From Defluviitaleaceae bacterium (GTDB lineage: Bacteria; Bacillota; Clostridia; Lachnospirales; WQUN01), in contig WRBD01000007.1 of the NCBI GenBank assembly GCA_009779835.1, forward strand, positions 18,985 through 82,984: a stretch of DNA of 64,000 bases. Direction: 5' to 3'. Of this stretch, positions 25,632 through 33,748 are shown piece after piece. The first letter of the stretch is position 1. The number at the start of each line of letters is the position of its first letter. A model generated the notes under the pieces. That model was not told the origin of the DNA. It searched no databases and saw only the letters and a list, made by a program, of their open reading frames with translations. A program made the position numbers and the translations under genes.

Positions 25632-27755
25632 TTATCCTGTCATCCCCTGGCATCGCCAGCAACCGCCATACGGGCAAAGGGTTGTGTATTGACCCACAAG
25701 GGCACGTGCAAGGCGGGTTAGGTCTGCCGAGGTTATATCTCCGTCGCAGTTAATGTCTGCAGCGCGTAGGTTTATTGTTATATTATGACCGGCAAGCCAT
25801 CGCGCAAGCTGTGTCGCATCGCTAGAGGTTACACGTCCGTTGCCGTTAACGCTACCGTGGCGAGGGGTGCGTGTGTCTGTGGCGGTGTATGCGAAAGGCA
25901 AACGTGCGACGGTTTCGTTATCATGCGAAACGTAGATGAAGCCTTCAAAAAAGCCGGGCCCTGCGTGCGCTGCATTTAAGAAAAAAGTCGCGGTAAAATC
26001 AGTTTGTCCGCCGGGGAGAACGTGAACGCTTTCGGGAAGCGTTAAAATCACGCCGCCGGGGTTGTTTGCAAAGCGGTGGGTTATAGTGTATGTCCGCGGC
26101 GTGTAGGAGTTGTTTGCGATTGCGGCTGTGAGGGTTCGCGTGATATCTGTGCCGACGTATTCGCTTCCGCCAAAACTGAAGGAACCGGTTCTTGCCGTCA
26201 TAAAATCCGATGAATTGAATGCTTGCGCATGGGTTGCAACGCGGTCATAATTTACAGAAACAACCGTGTCTGTGTGAGTCGCGGCGAAAACATCAATATA
26301 GCCCGCTCCTGTGCTGTATACGCTGCCGGACGTAAGTGGGGTTGCGGTATTCATTATTCGTGATTTTATTTCTTCGGAAGTCCACGTAATGTTTGAATTT
26401 TCGCGATTGAATTGTTTCATTAGAGCCACCGCACCGGAAATATGGGGTGTGGCCATAGATGTCCCTGTTTGGTTTCCGTAGAAGGAGGATGAAGCCCACG
26501 GCGGTAAGGTCGAAAAAACGCTTGTTCCGTGCGCCAGAATGTCGGGTTTAATTTCAAAGCTTCTGTTTAGAGGGCCTCGGGAAGAACGGAATTCCAATGT
26601 TTTTCCGAAATTGCCTCCGCCTTGACTGGTCACTGACGCGTTACCCACTGTTATTGCTGTTGTTGCCGCGCCGGGCGTTCCGATTGTATTATATCCTTGG
26701 CTACCGCTGTTTCCCGCCGCGACAACAAAAGTTATATACGGGTACGCACGGGTACCTCTATTTACTTCCAAAGCTAATAGGCTTACAGGGTCGTTGTTTC
26801 CTTCGATGCCCAAAGAAATATTTACAATATCCGGTTTGTCGAGAGGAGCGCGGTCGATGGCAGCGACAAGAACGCTGGTGCTTCCGGAACCGGCTCCCAT
26901 AACGCGGTACACGATAATTTTTGCTTCCGGCGCAACACCTAAAACCGCTCTGGAACCGCCCGCGTCACGGCCTGCGATTGTTCCCGAGACATGAGTGCCG
27001 TGAATGGAGATGTTTACGGTTTCCATCGGGTCGTTTGCAGCAGTTCCGTCCACGGTGTGAAAATTCCGTCCGTAAAAAATTCCGTCTATTGCGTGGGCTT
27101 CGGTGATAGCTGGGTTTCGGGCTTGCATTTCTTTGAGCGTGGGAAACGCCCCTATGAATGCTTCGTGATTGTAGTAAATGCCCGTATCAATTACGGAGAT
27201 AAGAATTCCTTCGCCACGATATCCCCGCGCGTGCATTTCATCCGCCCGCATACTTGCGCGCCCGAGTGCCATTCCTTGCGGATTTCTGTCGGTGTCCATG
27301 AGTGTTACAGTAGTATCTTCCGGCGGATAAATTACTTCGTCGGGAAAAACGAAACGGACGCTTTGGAAATTTATAAGCTCCGCTACTTTATTTGAAGGCA
27401 TAGTAACGCTTACACCGTTTAATACATTGCGATAGTCCCAGTCAATTGAATACGGTGTAGTGGTTCGTGCCATGCCTGCAACACCAAAAAGTTCAGAAAG
27501 CTCCGCGCGAAAAAGAGAGTGGTCGTCTTCTGCGTTTCTAGCCGCGGTGGCGGACGGAAGAAAAATCCCCTCTGCTTCCGCTTCACGGATTTGAACAGCA
27601 GCGGGGCTGTTCTTAAAAAGAACAATTACCGAAACAGGACTGTCATCGTTTGCGAGAGCGTACTCGCCTGTGAAGCCGATTAACCCGTGCTCGTAGGCGT
27701 AAACCGGAAGCACCGCGAAAATGGAAAAAATTAAAAACAAAAATAAAAATTTCAT
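25632..27755 (-). CDS. Secreted subtilisin-like protease (S8) with dockerin domain
   Basis: 707 residues. Signal peptide about 1-20 (FLFLFLIFSIFAVLPVYA), an I9-type propeptide region to about 140, then the S8 catalytic domain with Asp in ISVIDTGIYYNHEAF, His in SIHGTHVSGTIAG, the oxyanion Asn in FVVAAGNSGSQGY and Ser in GTSMATPHISGAVAL. A beta-rich domain (about 500-620) follows. The C-terminus is a type I dockerin-like pair: NGNGRVTSSDATQLARWLAG, and DINCDGDITSADLTRLARAL with an intact Ca loop; the first loop lacks its leading Asp. GGAGG precedes the ATG. It is probably attached to a cohesin-bearing surface partner or complex; the cohesin-like proteins at 33-39 kb are candidates. Confidence 0.92.
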   Translation of the reverse strand: MKFLFLFLIFSIFAVLPVYAYEHGLIGFTGEYALANDDSPVSVIVLFKNSPAAVQIREAEAEGIFLPSATAARNAEDDHSLFRAELSELFGVAGMARTTTPYSIDWDYRNVLNGVSVTMPSNKVAELINFQSVRFVFPDEVIYPPEDTTVTLMDTDRNPQGMALGRASMRADEMHARGYRGEGILISVIDTGIYYNHEAFIGAFPTLKEMQARNPAITEAHAIDGIFYGRNFHTVDGTAANDPMETVNISIHGTHVSGTIAGRDAGGSRAVLGVAPEAKIIVYRVMGAGSGSTSVLVAAIDRAPLDKPDIVNISLGIEGNNDPVSLLALEVNRGTRAYPYITFVVAAGNSGSQGYNTIGTPGAATTAITVGNASVTSQGGGNFGKTLEFRSSRGPLNRSFEIKPDILAHGTSVFSTLPPWASSSFYGNQTGTSMATPHISGAVALMKQFNRENSNITWTSEEIKSRIMNTATPLTSGSVYSTGAGYIDVFAATHTDTVVSVNYDRVATHAQAFNSSDFMTARTGSFSFGGSEYVGTDITRTLTAAIANNSYTPRTYTITHRFANNPGGVILTLPESVHVLPGGQTDFTATFFLNAAHAGPGFFEGFIYVSHDNETVARLPFAYTATDTRTPRHGSVNGNGRVTSSDATQLARWLAGHNITINLRAADINCDGDITSADLTRLARALVGQYTTLCPYGGCWRCQGMTG

Positions 27756-27947
27756 AATTTACCTCCAATTCTCAAGGGGGTTTATAAAAAGCTATGCTAA
27801 ACTTCTGAATTTTTATTATCCCCTTTATATTTTCGGAATACATTATTTCTTTCCAATATAAACGGCATAATTGAAATATTTAACAATAACATCAACACAA
27901 TAAAAACCGCTTTTATTCAGCATTTCAAGGTGTGACAACAATTTTGC

Positions 27948-29342
27948 TTATAAATTCTTTCCATTAAAAAACAATGCTTCTTTAATCAGCCATCCTAATG
28001 TGCAGATGATTATAGCCGAAAAGACAGGTATAAAGCTGTGGGCGTCCTGATTAAACTCCGGAAGGTAATAGCCTGCCAAGGATAGCGAGATACAGGCGTA
28101 GTTAACTGCAGAAATAACGCAAAATAATTTAAAATACTGTTTTTTATCTATAGCAGCAACAAAGGCCAAGGATAAAATTACCGACGGGAAAAGATATCTC
28201 TCGTGCATAGCTGTGGCAAGGGTATAAACCGACGTGTATAAAACCAGAGCGGAAAGCACAATATGTTCGCCGCCTGAAAAGTTTTTTCTTCGGTATTTAT
28301 TAAGGAAGAATGTCAGCCCAGAAGCGATAACAGACAGAACTATAAATATTTCAGACCACTTAGCATGGGTAAGATAATACAAAGGCTTGTCTATGGGGGC
28401 ACCGACGCCCCCAAAAAGCCCGTGCAAGTTAAAGGCACCAAGTGAGGCCATCCTGTATCTGGTCATCGTCGATAAATATAAGTCGATTATATAAAATGGG
28501 TTCCCGTCAGAGGCGAATGGTATACATATTACGAAAAACAATACAATAGACGTAGCTAAAGCGGCTAATGGCCTGAGAATTAAAACCGCTTCCTTTTTAA
28601 CCGTAGCCAAAAAAGCGCAGTCGCATATATAAAATATATATACCGGAGTAAACAGTGCGGCCTGTGGTTTTGTTAACAGGGCGACAGTAAACAGGAATGC
28701 TGATAAAAACTCTCTTCTCTTAATCAGGAAATAAAAAGACCATATTAAAATCGCCGAAAGGACAGTATCTGTTTGCCCCCATAAAGCACTGTCCATTATA
28801 ACGGGGGGTGAGAACAGATAAACCGCCGCTAAAATCAATCCGAGATACTGGCAGTCGGGTTTATAATGCTTGGAAAGTTTGTAAATTCCCAATGCGCTAA
28901 GGATGTCGGAGATAAACAAAGGGAACATGCCGATTAACTGCGGGATGGGATGCCAGCCATATAAACCTGTCATCCGTCGCAGCTTGCTGAGTAACGCCAG
29001 TATATACAAATATCCCGGGGGATAGTCGGGGCTATAGTCTCCTTCAGCATAAAAGGCTTTCATGCCAAGGTCGTTTATATTGTCGCCCCATATCATAAAC
29101 AGGTTGAAATCCCACACCGGACGGTTAATGGCAAACACCAAAATTGTACGAAGAAGCAAAGAGGCGAAACACAACCAAATAAATATAGCTAGTTCGTTGA
29201 AAACCGCGTTCTTTTTTGATTTAACCGGATTACGTATAAACCTGTGAAAATTGTGGCGGTTGTTATATAAAAACAGAGACAAACCAATCGTTAAAAATCC
29301 TATGATTAAAAACCATTCAAACCAGTCGAGCTTTTCGTACAT
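27948..29342 (-). CDS. Polytopic GT-C-type glycosyltransferase
   Basis: About 464 residues with roughly ten to twelve membrane segments. The first extracytoplasmic loop holds RPVWDFNLFMIWGDNINDLG and EGDYSPDYPPGYLYILALL; Asp-rich first loops with a DYPPGY motif are typical of membrane mannosyltransferase-like GT-C enzymes using lipid-linked sugars. ALWGQTDTVLSAILIWSFYF and a later MHERYLFPSVILSL also fit. The ATG at 29342 shares one base with the ileS stop (TAATG), so it is translated from the ileS transcript. The acceptor is unknown; surface polysaccharide or protein glycosylation is likely. Confidence 0.75.
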   Translation of the reverse strand: MYEKLDWFEWFLIIGFLTIGLSLFLYNNRHNFHRFIRNPVKSKKNAVFNELAIFIWLCFASLLLRTILVFAINRPVWDFNLFMIWGDNINDLGMKAFYAEGDYSPDYPPGYLYILALLSKLRRMTGLYGWHPIPQLIGMFPLFISDILSALGIYKLSKHYKPDCQYLGLILAAVYLFSPPVIMDSALWGQTDTVLSAILIWSFYFLIKRREFLSAFLFTVALLTKPQAALFTPVYIFYICDCAFLATVKKEAVLILRPLAALATSIVLFFVICIPFASDGNPFYIIDLYLSTMTRYRMASLGAFNLHGLFGGVGAPIDKPLYYLTHAKWSEIFIVLSVIASGLTFFLNKYRRKNFSGGEHIVLSALVLYTSVYTLATAMHERYLFPSVILSLAFVAAIDKKQYFKLFCVISAVNYACISLSLAGYYLPEFNQDAHSFIPVFSAIIICTLGWLIKEALFFNGKNL

Positions 29343-32300
29343 TATCTTATAACCCAAAGCTCAATCTTTTCACCGTTTACATTCCATTCTTTTACATACG
29401 CGCCTTCGGGGGATGCGGCGGGTAAGAGTTCTTTTGCCAGAATTTCGTGCGAAATTTCCTGCGAGTTTTGTTCCATAACGGCGGAAAGGGGCGAAGTTTT
29501 ATCGTAGCCCGCCTTGATATGGTCGGTTACTTCAAAGCCGGCTTCGCGGCGCATATTTTGAAATTTGCTGATTAATTCGCGCATATTCCCTTCTTCGATT
29601 AACTCGGGCGTTAGTTTAATATCGAGAACAACTGTAACGCCTTTTTCGCTTGCGGCAGAGAAACCCTCTTTTTGCGTGGTTTCTACAAGAACGTCTTCCA
29701 TCGTTAATTCAACGGAAGTGCCGTCTATTTCGGTTTTGAATAAGCCCGCCTTTAACGCGTCCATTGTATCGTTTGGTGCGGAGTTAAGGGCTTCCGTTAT
29801 TTTCGGAACAAGTTTTCCATAACGTGGGCCAAGCGTCCGCAATTGTGGCTTGAAACGATACGAAGTATATTCTGCCGCGTTTTCGATAAAATTAATCGCT
29901 TTGACGTTTAACTCGTCTTTTATTACATCTAAAAGTCCCTCGCTGATGTCGGTCGTTTTAGATAAGCAAACAAACATCTCTGCCACCGGCTGGCGAATTT
30001 TCGTATTCGCGGCATTCCGCGCAGAACGCCCTTGCACAACAATGTCCATCACAACAGACATTTGTGATTCTAATTCCGCGTCAATTAATTTTTCATCGCA
30101 AACGGGAAAATCAGTCAAGTGTATAGATATCGGTGCGTTTTCGCCAAGTCCGATAACCAAATTCTGATAAATCTGCTCTGTGATAAATGGTACAAAAGGC
30201 GCGGCAAGTTTCGCTACGGTAACAAGCGCATGATGAAGCGTTTTGTATGCGCTGATTTTATCCTCGGTCATGTCCTTTACCCAGTAACGCTCGCGTGAAC
30301 GACGCAAGTACCAGTTGCTCATTTCGTCAACAAATTTATCCAACTCGCGGGAGGGTTCGGTTATCTCGAAGCGTTCCAACGCTGCGTTAACTTTCCCAGC
30401 AAGCGTGTTAAGCCGTGAAAGTAGCCATTTATCCATAACGGACGGTTCGGGCGTGTCGTATTTATACGGGTTGAACCCATCAATTTCTGCGTAAAGCACA
30501 AAAAATGCGTAAGTGTTCCAAAGTGTTCCCATAAAACGGCGCGCACCCTCGGTTACTCCGTCGTCGGAGTAGCGGAAATTAATCCACGGTGCGGATGACG
30601 AAATCAAAAACCAGCGAATAGCGTCCGCGCCGTGTTTTGTTAAAGCTTCCATTGGATTAACCGCGTTGCCTTTCGATTTACTCATTTTTTGCCCGTGTTC
30701 ATCCAAACCGTGGCCCAAAACAATTACGTTTTTGTACGGCGATTTTTCAAAAAGCATTGTCGAAATCGCGATAAGCGAATAAAACCATCCGCGCGTTTGG
30801 TCTACGGCTTCGGAAATGAAGTCCGCCGGGAATTGTTTTGCAAAAATATCTTCGTTCTCAAACGGATAATGCCACTGCGCAAAAGGCATCGCGCCCGAAT
30901 CAAACCAGCAATCAATAACTTCCGGAGTACGGGTCATTGTGCCATTGCACTTTGCGCATGGGATTTTTATTGCGTCGATATACGGTTTGTGAAGTTCGAT
31001 ATCGTCGGGAGTGGCGGGGTTTAATTTTTTCAACTCCGAGATACTGCCTACGCAATGCATATGTCCGCAGCTTTCATCATCGCAAACCCAAATGGGAAGC
31101 GGCGTTCCCCAGTAGCGTTCACGGCTTATGCTCCAGTCGATTACATTTTCAAGGAAATCGCCGAAACGCCCTTCTTTCATATGAGACGGGAACCAGTTTA
31201 CCGTGTTGTTGCTTTCCAGTAATTTATCGCGCAGGCTACTCATTTTTATAAACCATGCGTCGCGGGCGTAGTAAAGCAACGGTGTGTCGCAACGCCAGCA
31301 AAATGGATAGCTGTGCTTGTATGAGGTCTTTTTGAACATTTGACCGCGGTTTTTTAACTCTTTTATAATTAACGGGTCGGCATCTTTTACGAATTTTCCC
31401 GCCCACAAATGCGCGTCCGAAATAAAACAACCCTGCGCGTCAACCATTTGTAATAGCGGCAAACCGTAGCTTTTTGATATTCGCGCATCATCCTCGCCGA
31501 ATGCGGGCGCGATATGAACAATACCCGTGCCGTCCGTAAGCGTTACGTATGAATCGCAAACAATTATACAGTAATTTTCGTTTTTCTTAACGGACTCGTC
31601 GGCAAAATCGAAAAGAGGCTCGTATTTTGTTTTTTCAAGTTCTTTTCCCGTGACGGTTTCAAGAATTCCGTATTCGGCTTCGCCGAAAACGGAGGAAACT
31701 AAAGCTTTCGCCAAAATATAAACACGTCCGTCGAACGAAACTTTTGCGTACTCCTCTTTCGGATTAACGCAAAGCCCTACATTCGACGGTAAAGTCCACG
31801 GTGTGGTTGTCCACGCGAGGAAAAACTCGTTTTCAGTTCCCGCAACCTGGAAGCACACGTAAATGGAGTCTTCCGTTACATCTTTATAGCCCTGTGCGAG
31901 TTCATGGCTGGAAAGTGGCGTTCCGCAGCGCGAACAGTAAGGCACAACGCGATAGCTTTTGTAAATCAAACCCTTCGCGTAAATTTGAGACAATGCCCAC
32001 CAAACGGACTCGATATATTCGTTATGATACGTCACGTATGGCGTGTCCATGTCTGCCCAAAAGCCCACACGCTCGCTCATTTCACGCCATATGCCCTCGT
32101 ATTTCCAAACACTTTCCTTGCATTTTTTTATAAAAGGCTCAACACCATAAGTTTCGATTTCAGGCTTTCCCGAAATTCCCAATTCTTTTTCAACTTCAAG
32201 CTCTACGGGCAGGCCATGCGTGTCCCAGCCCGCCTTGCGCTTCACTTGAAAACCCTTCATCGCTTTATATCGCGGAATTAAATCTTTAACCGTTCGCGTA

Positions 32301-32479
32301 ATAATATGTCCGATATGCGGATGACCGTTCGCTGTTGGTGGCCCATCGTAAAATGTAAAACCGGGCGCGCCCTCTCGCAAATTAATACTTTTTTCAAAAA
32401 TTTCATTGTCGCGCCAAAGTTTTAAAACATCTTTTTCGCGCTCTGCAAAGTTTAAACCGGTAGAAACTTTTTCATACAT
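29342..32479 (-). CDS. ileS: Isoleucyl-tRNA synthetase, long IleS2-like form
   Basis: 1045 residues. Class I signature HPHIGH lies in TFYDGPPTANGHPHIGHIIT, and KMSKS in DEHGQKMSKSKGN. An editing domain (WTTTPWTLPSNVGLCVNP) sits between them, and zinc-type Cys pairs CSRCGTP and CAKCNGT are present. The start MYEKVSTGLNFAEREKDVLK and the total length match the eukaryote-like IleRS2 clade rather than the roughly 930-residue IleRS1. IleRS2 enzymes are known for low sensitivity to mupirocin, an expectation from the clade rather than something shown here. No T-box leader is visible upstream. The glycosyltransferase gene follows with a one-base overlap. Confidence 0.95.
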   Translation of the reverse strand: MYEKVSTGLNFAEREKDVLKLWRDNEIFEKSINLREGAPGFTFYDGPPTANGHPHIGHIITRTVKDLIPRYKAMKGFQVKRKAGWDTHGLPVELEVEKELGISGKPEIETYGVEPFIKKCKESVWKYEGIWREMSERVGFWADMDTPYVTYHNEYIESVWWALSQIYAKGLIYKSYRVVPYCSRCGTPLSSHELAQGYKDVTEDSIYVCFQVAGTENEFFLAWTTTPWTLPSNVGLCVNPKEEYAKVSFDGRVYILAKALVSSVFGEAEYGILETVTGKELEKTKYEPLFDFADESVKKNENYCIIVCDSYVTLTDGTGIVHIAPAFGEDDARISKSYGLPLLQMVDAQGCFISDAHLWAGKFVKDADPLIIKELKNRGQMFKKTSYKHSYPFCWRCDTPLLYYARDAWFIKMSSLRDKLLESNNTVNWFPSHMKEGRFGDFLENVIDWSISRERYWGTPLPIWVCDDESCGHMHCVGSISELKKLNPATPDDIELHKPYIDAIKIPCAKCNGTMTRTPEVIDCWFDSGAMPFAQWHYPFENEDIFAKQFPADFISEAVDQTRGWFYSLIAISTMLFEKSPYKNVIVLGHGLDEHGQKMSKSKGNAVNPMEALTKHGADAIRWFLISSSAPWINFRYSDDGVTEGARRFMGTLWNTYAFFVLYAEIDGFNPYKYDTPEPSVMDKWLLSRLNTLAGKVNAALERFEITEPSRELDKFVDEMSNWYLRRSRERYWVKDMTEDKISAYKTLHHALVTVAKLAAPFVPFITEQIYQNLVIGLGENAPISIHLTDFPVCDEKLIDAELESQMSVVMDIVVQGRSARNAANTKIRQPVAEMFVCLSKTTDISEGLLDVIKDELNVKAINFIENAAEYTSYRFKPQLRTLGPRYGKLVPKITEALNSAPNDTMDALKAGLFKTEIDGTSVELTMEDVLVETTQKEGFSAASEKGVTVVLDIKLTPELIEEGNMRELISKFQNMRREAGFEVTDHIKAGYDKTSPLSAVMEQNSQEISHEILAKELLPAASPEGAYVKEWNVNGEKIELWVIR

Positions 32480-32587
32480 TCAGAAACGTCCCTTTCTAAT
32501 GAAATGCTCTTAGAGTTCAGTATATCAATGTTTTTTATGAAAGTCATCATTTTCTAAAACTTACCTCTTGATTTTTACGAATTATAG

Positions 32588-32616
32588 GCATAAAAAAAAT
32601 CTCTCCGCAAATAATA
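32588..32616 (+). promoter_or_regulatory. Sigma-G-like forespore promoter
   Basis: GCATA (32588-32592) and AATAATA (32610-32616) are 17 bases apart. This fits the forespore pattern G-n-AT-R, 17-18 bases, C-AT-n-n-TA, except for the first base of the -10. It stands about 50 bases before a spore-protein gene. Confidence 0.5.
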
Positions 32617-32665
32617 GGCTCGTAATGGTGAGAGCCATAAATCATAATTTAAAGGAGATATAAAA

Positions 32666-32872
32666 ATGAATAACAATTCTAATTCTAGTCATTCTGTACC
32701 TCAGGCTCGCGAAGCTATGAACAAATTCAAATATGAAGTTGCAAGCGAAATCGGCGTACCCTTGAAACAAGGCTACAACGGTGACCTCACATCTGCACAA
32801 GTAGGTTATGTTGGCGGATACATGGTTAAAAAAATGATTGAAGAGCAAGAACGCCAAATGGCAGGCAGGTAA
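32666..32872 (+). CDS. Alpha/beta-type small acid-soluble spore protein
   Basis: 68 residues. It carries the two SASP blocks: ALNKFKYEVASEIG-like text here as REAMNKFKYEVASEIGVPL, including the Glu-Ile/Val site cut by the germination protease GPR, and DLTSAQVGYVGGYMVKKMIE. These proteins coat forespore DNA and protect it from UV and heat. AAAGGAG precedes the ATG by 9 bases. A single gene with a sigma-G-like promoter and a strong terminator. It is the clearest evidence that this organism sporulates. Confidence 0.95.
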   Translation: MNNNSNSSHSVPQAREAMNKFKYEVASEIGVPLKQGYNGDLTSAQVGYVGGYMVKKMIEEQERQMAGR

Positions 32873-32892
32873 TAAAAACGCATTATAAAATA

Positions 32893-32937
32893 AAAGCACC
32901 TGCTCCTCGTTTAACGAGGGGCGGGTGCTTTCATTTT
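32893..32937 (+). terminator. Terminator of the spore-protein gene
   Basis: A 17-base stem, AAAGCACCTGCTCCTCG (32893-32909) with its partner at 32915-32931 (two G-U pairs), then CATTTTTA. It sits between the spore gene and a convergent secreted-protein gene. Confidence 0.8.
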
Positions 32938-32954
32938 TACGAGTGACGCTTAAA

Positions 32955-33737
32955 TTACTCTACATTGATATAGATACTGCCAATAACACCATTTTCGCCG
33001 GGGGGGGTTATATCCCGCAGTACGCCGTCTTTGGTGGATGGCTGCGCATAACCAATATTATCCGCGAAGGCGAAAGTTATGGGGTTTGTTTTCCCGGGTG
33101 CGGCGTTTTGCCTTACCCTGAAAGTGTAAGTTAACAAGCCGGCATTGGAGGCGATGAAATCTCCCCCGGTGCCCCAGAAAACGACTTGAGCGTTTCGCGG
33201 GCCGACTATTGGTGTTGTGATTGCACCGGTTTCAAAATCGTGCCAATCGGGGAATAGCACTGCCGGACCGTAGAAATTTTCATCTAACATTATATGCGTC
33301 AACTCAAGCCCTTCCGGAACAAAAAGCCGTACCGCCATGTTCGTAAAACCGGGGTTGTTTTCAATTCGCAAGTTCATGTCGAAGGATTCACCCGGCGAAA
33401 AAACACCGATTACATCCATATCCGAGTATTCAGCAAGAACCCCTTTCGCCGCGTTTATTGCGTTTTGAAAGGCAGTGTGTACCGACAATAACGCCCAAAG
33501 TTCGGTTATCGGAATATCTGCGCCATCGTCCGTTGCCGATATGCGCACACCGGCTTTCACATTCTCCGCGTATTCGATTAGGCTATCAAGTGCGCTTGTA
33601 TCTATGACGGGAGTATGCACATTGTCAAAAGAAACCACTAACCGTGCTTCTTCCGGCTGTGCGTAGAAAATCGCGGGTGTTAATATTGCAAGCGCAATAA
33701 TAAAAACCAAGAGCATCTTGCATTTTTTTTGTATCAT
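32955..33737 (-). CDS. Secreted protein with cohesin-like domain
   Basis: 260 residues. The signal peptide spans about 1-27 (MLLVFIIALAILTPAIFYAQ). A helical stretch at about 40-115 (SLIEYAENVKAGVRIS and AFQNAINAAKGVL) precedes a cohesin-like beta-sandwich at about 118-258 with the family's NNPGFTNMAVRLFVPEGLEL and a C-terminal GLLTYTFRVR strand. Cohesins bind dockerins outside the cell. No surface anchor is visible, so it could act as a free adaptor. It starts 11 bases after the stop of the giant modular protein upstream, with which it forms an operon. Confidence 0.75.
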   Translation of the reverse strand: MIQKKCKMLLVFIIALAILTPAIFYAQPEEARLVVSFDNVHTPVIDTSALDSLIEYAENVKAGVRISATDDGADIPITELWALLSVHTAFQNAINAAKGVLAEYSDMDVIGVFSPGESFDMNLRIENNPGFTNMAVRLFVPEGLELTHIMLDENFYGPAVLFPDWHDFETGAITTPIVGPRNAQVVFWGTGGDFIASNAGLLTYTFRVRQNAAPGKTNPITFAFADNIGYAQPSTKDGVLRDITPPGENGVIGSIYINVE

Positions 33738-33748
33738 TTTTTACACTC

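Noticed and set aside
32480..32665. Possible T-box leader before ileS
   Set aside because: Only about 185 bases separate ileS from the divergent spore-protein gene, and no T-box consensus or antiterminator pair was seen.
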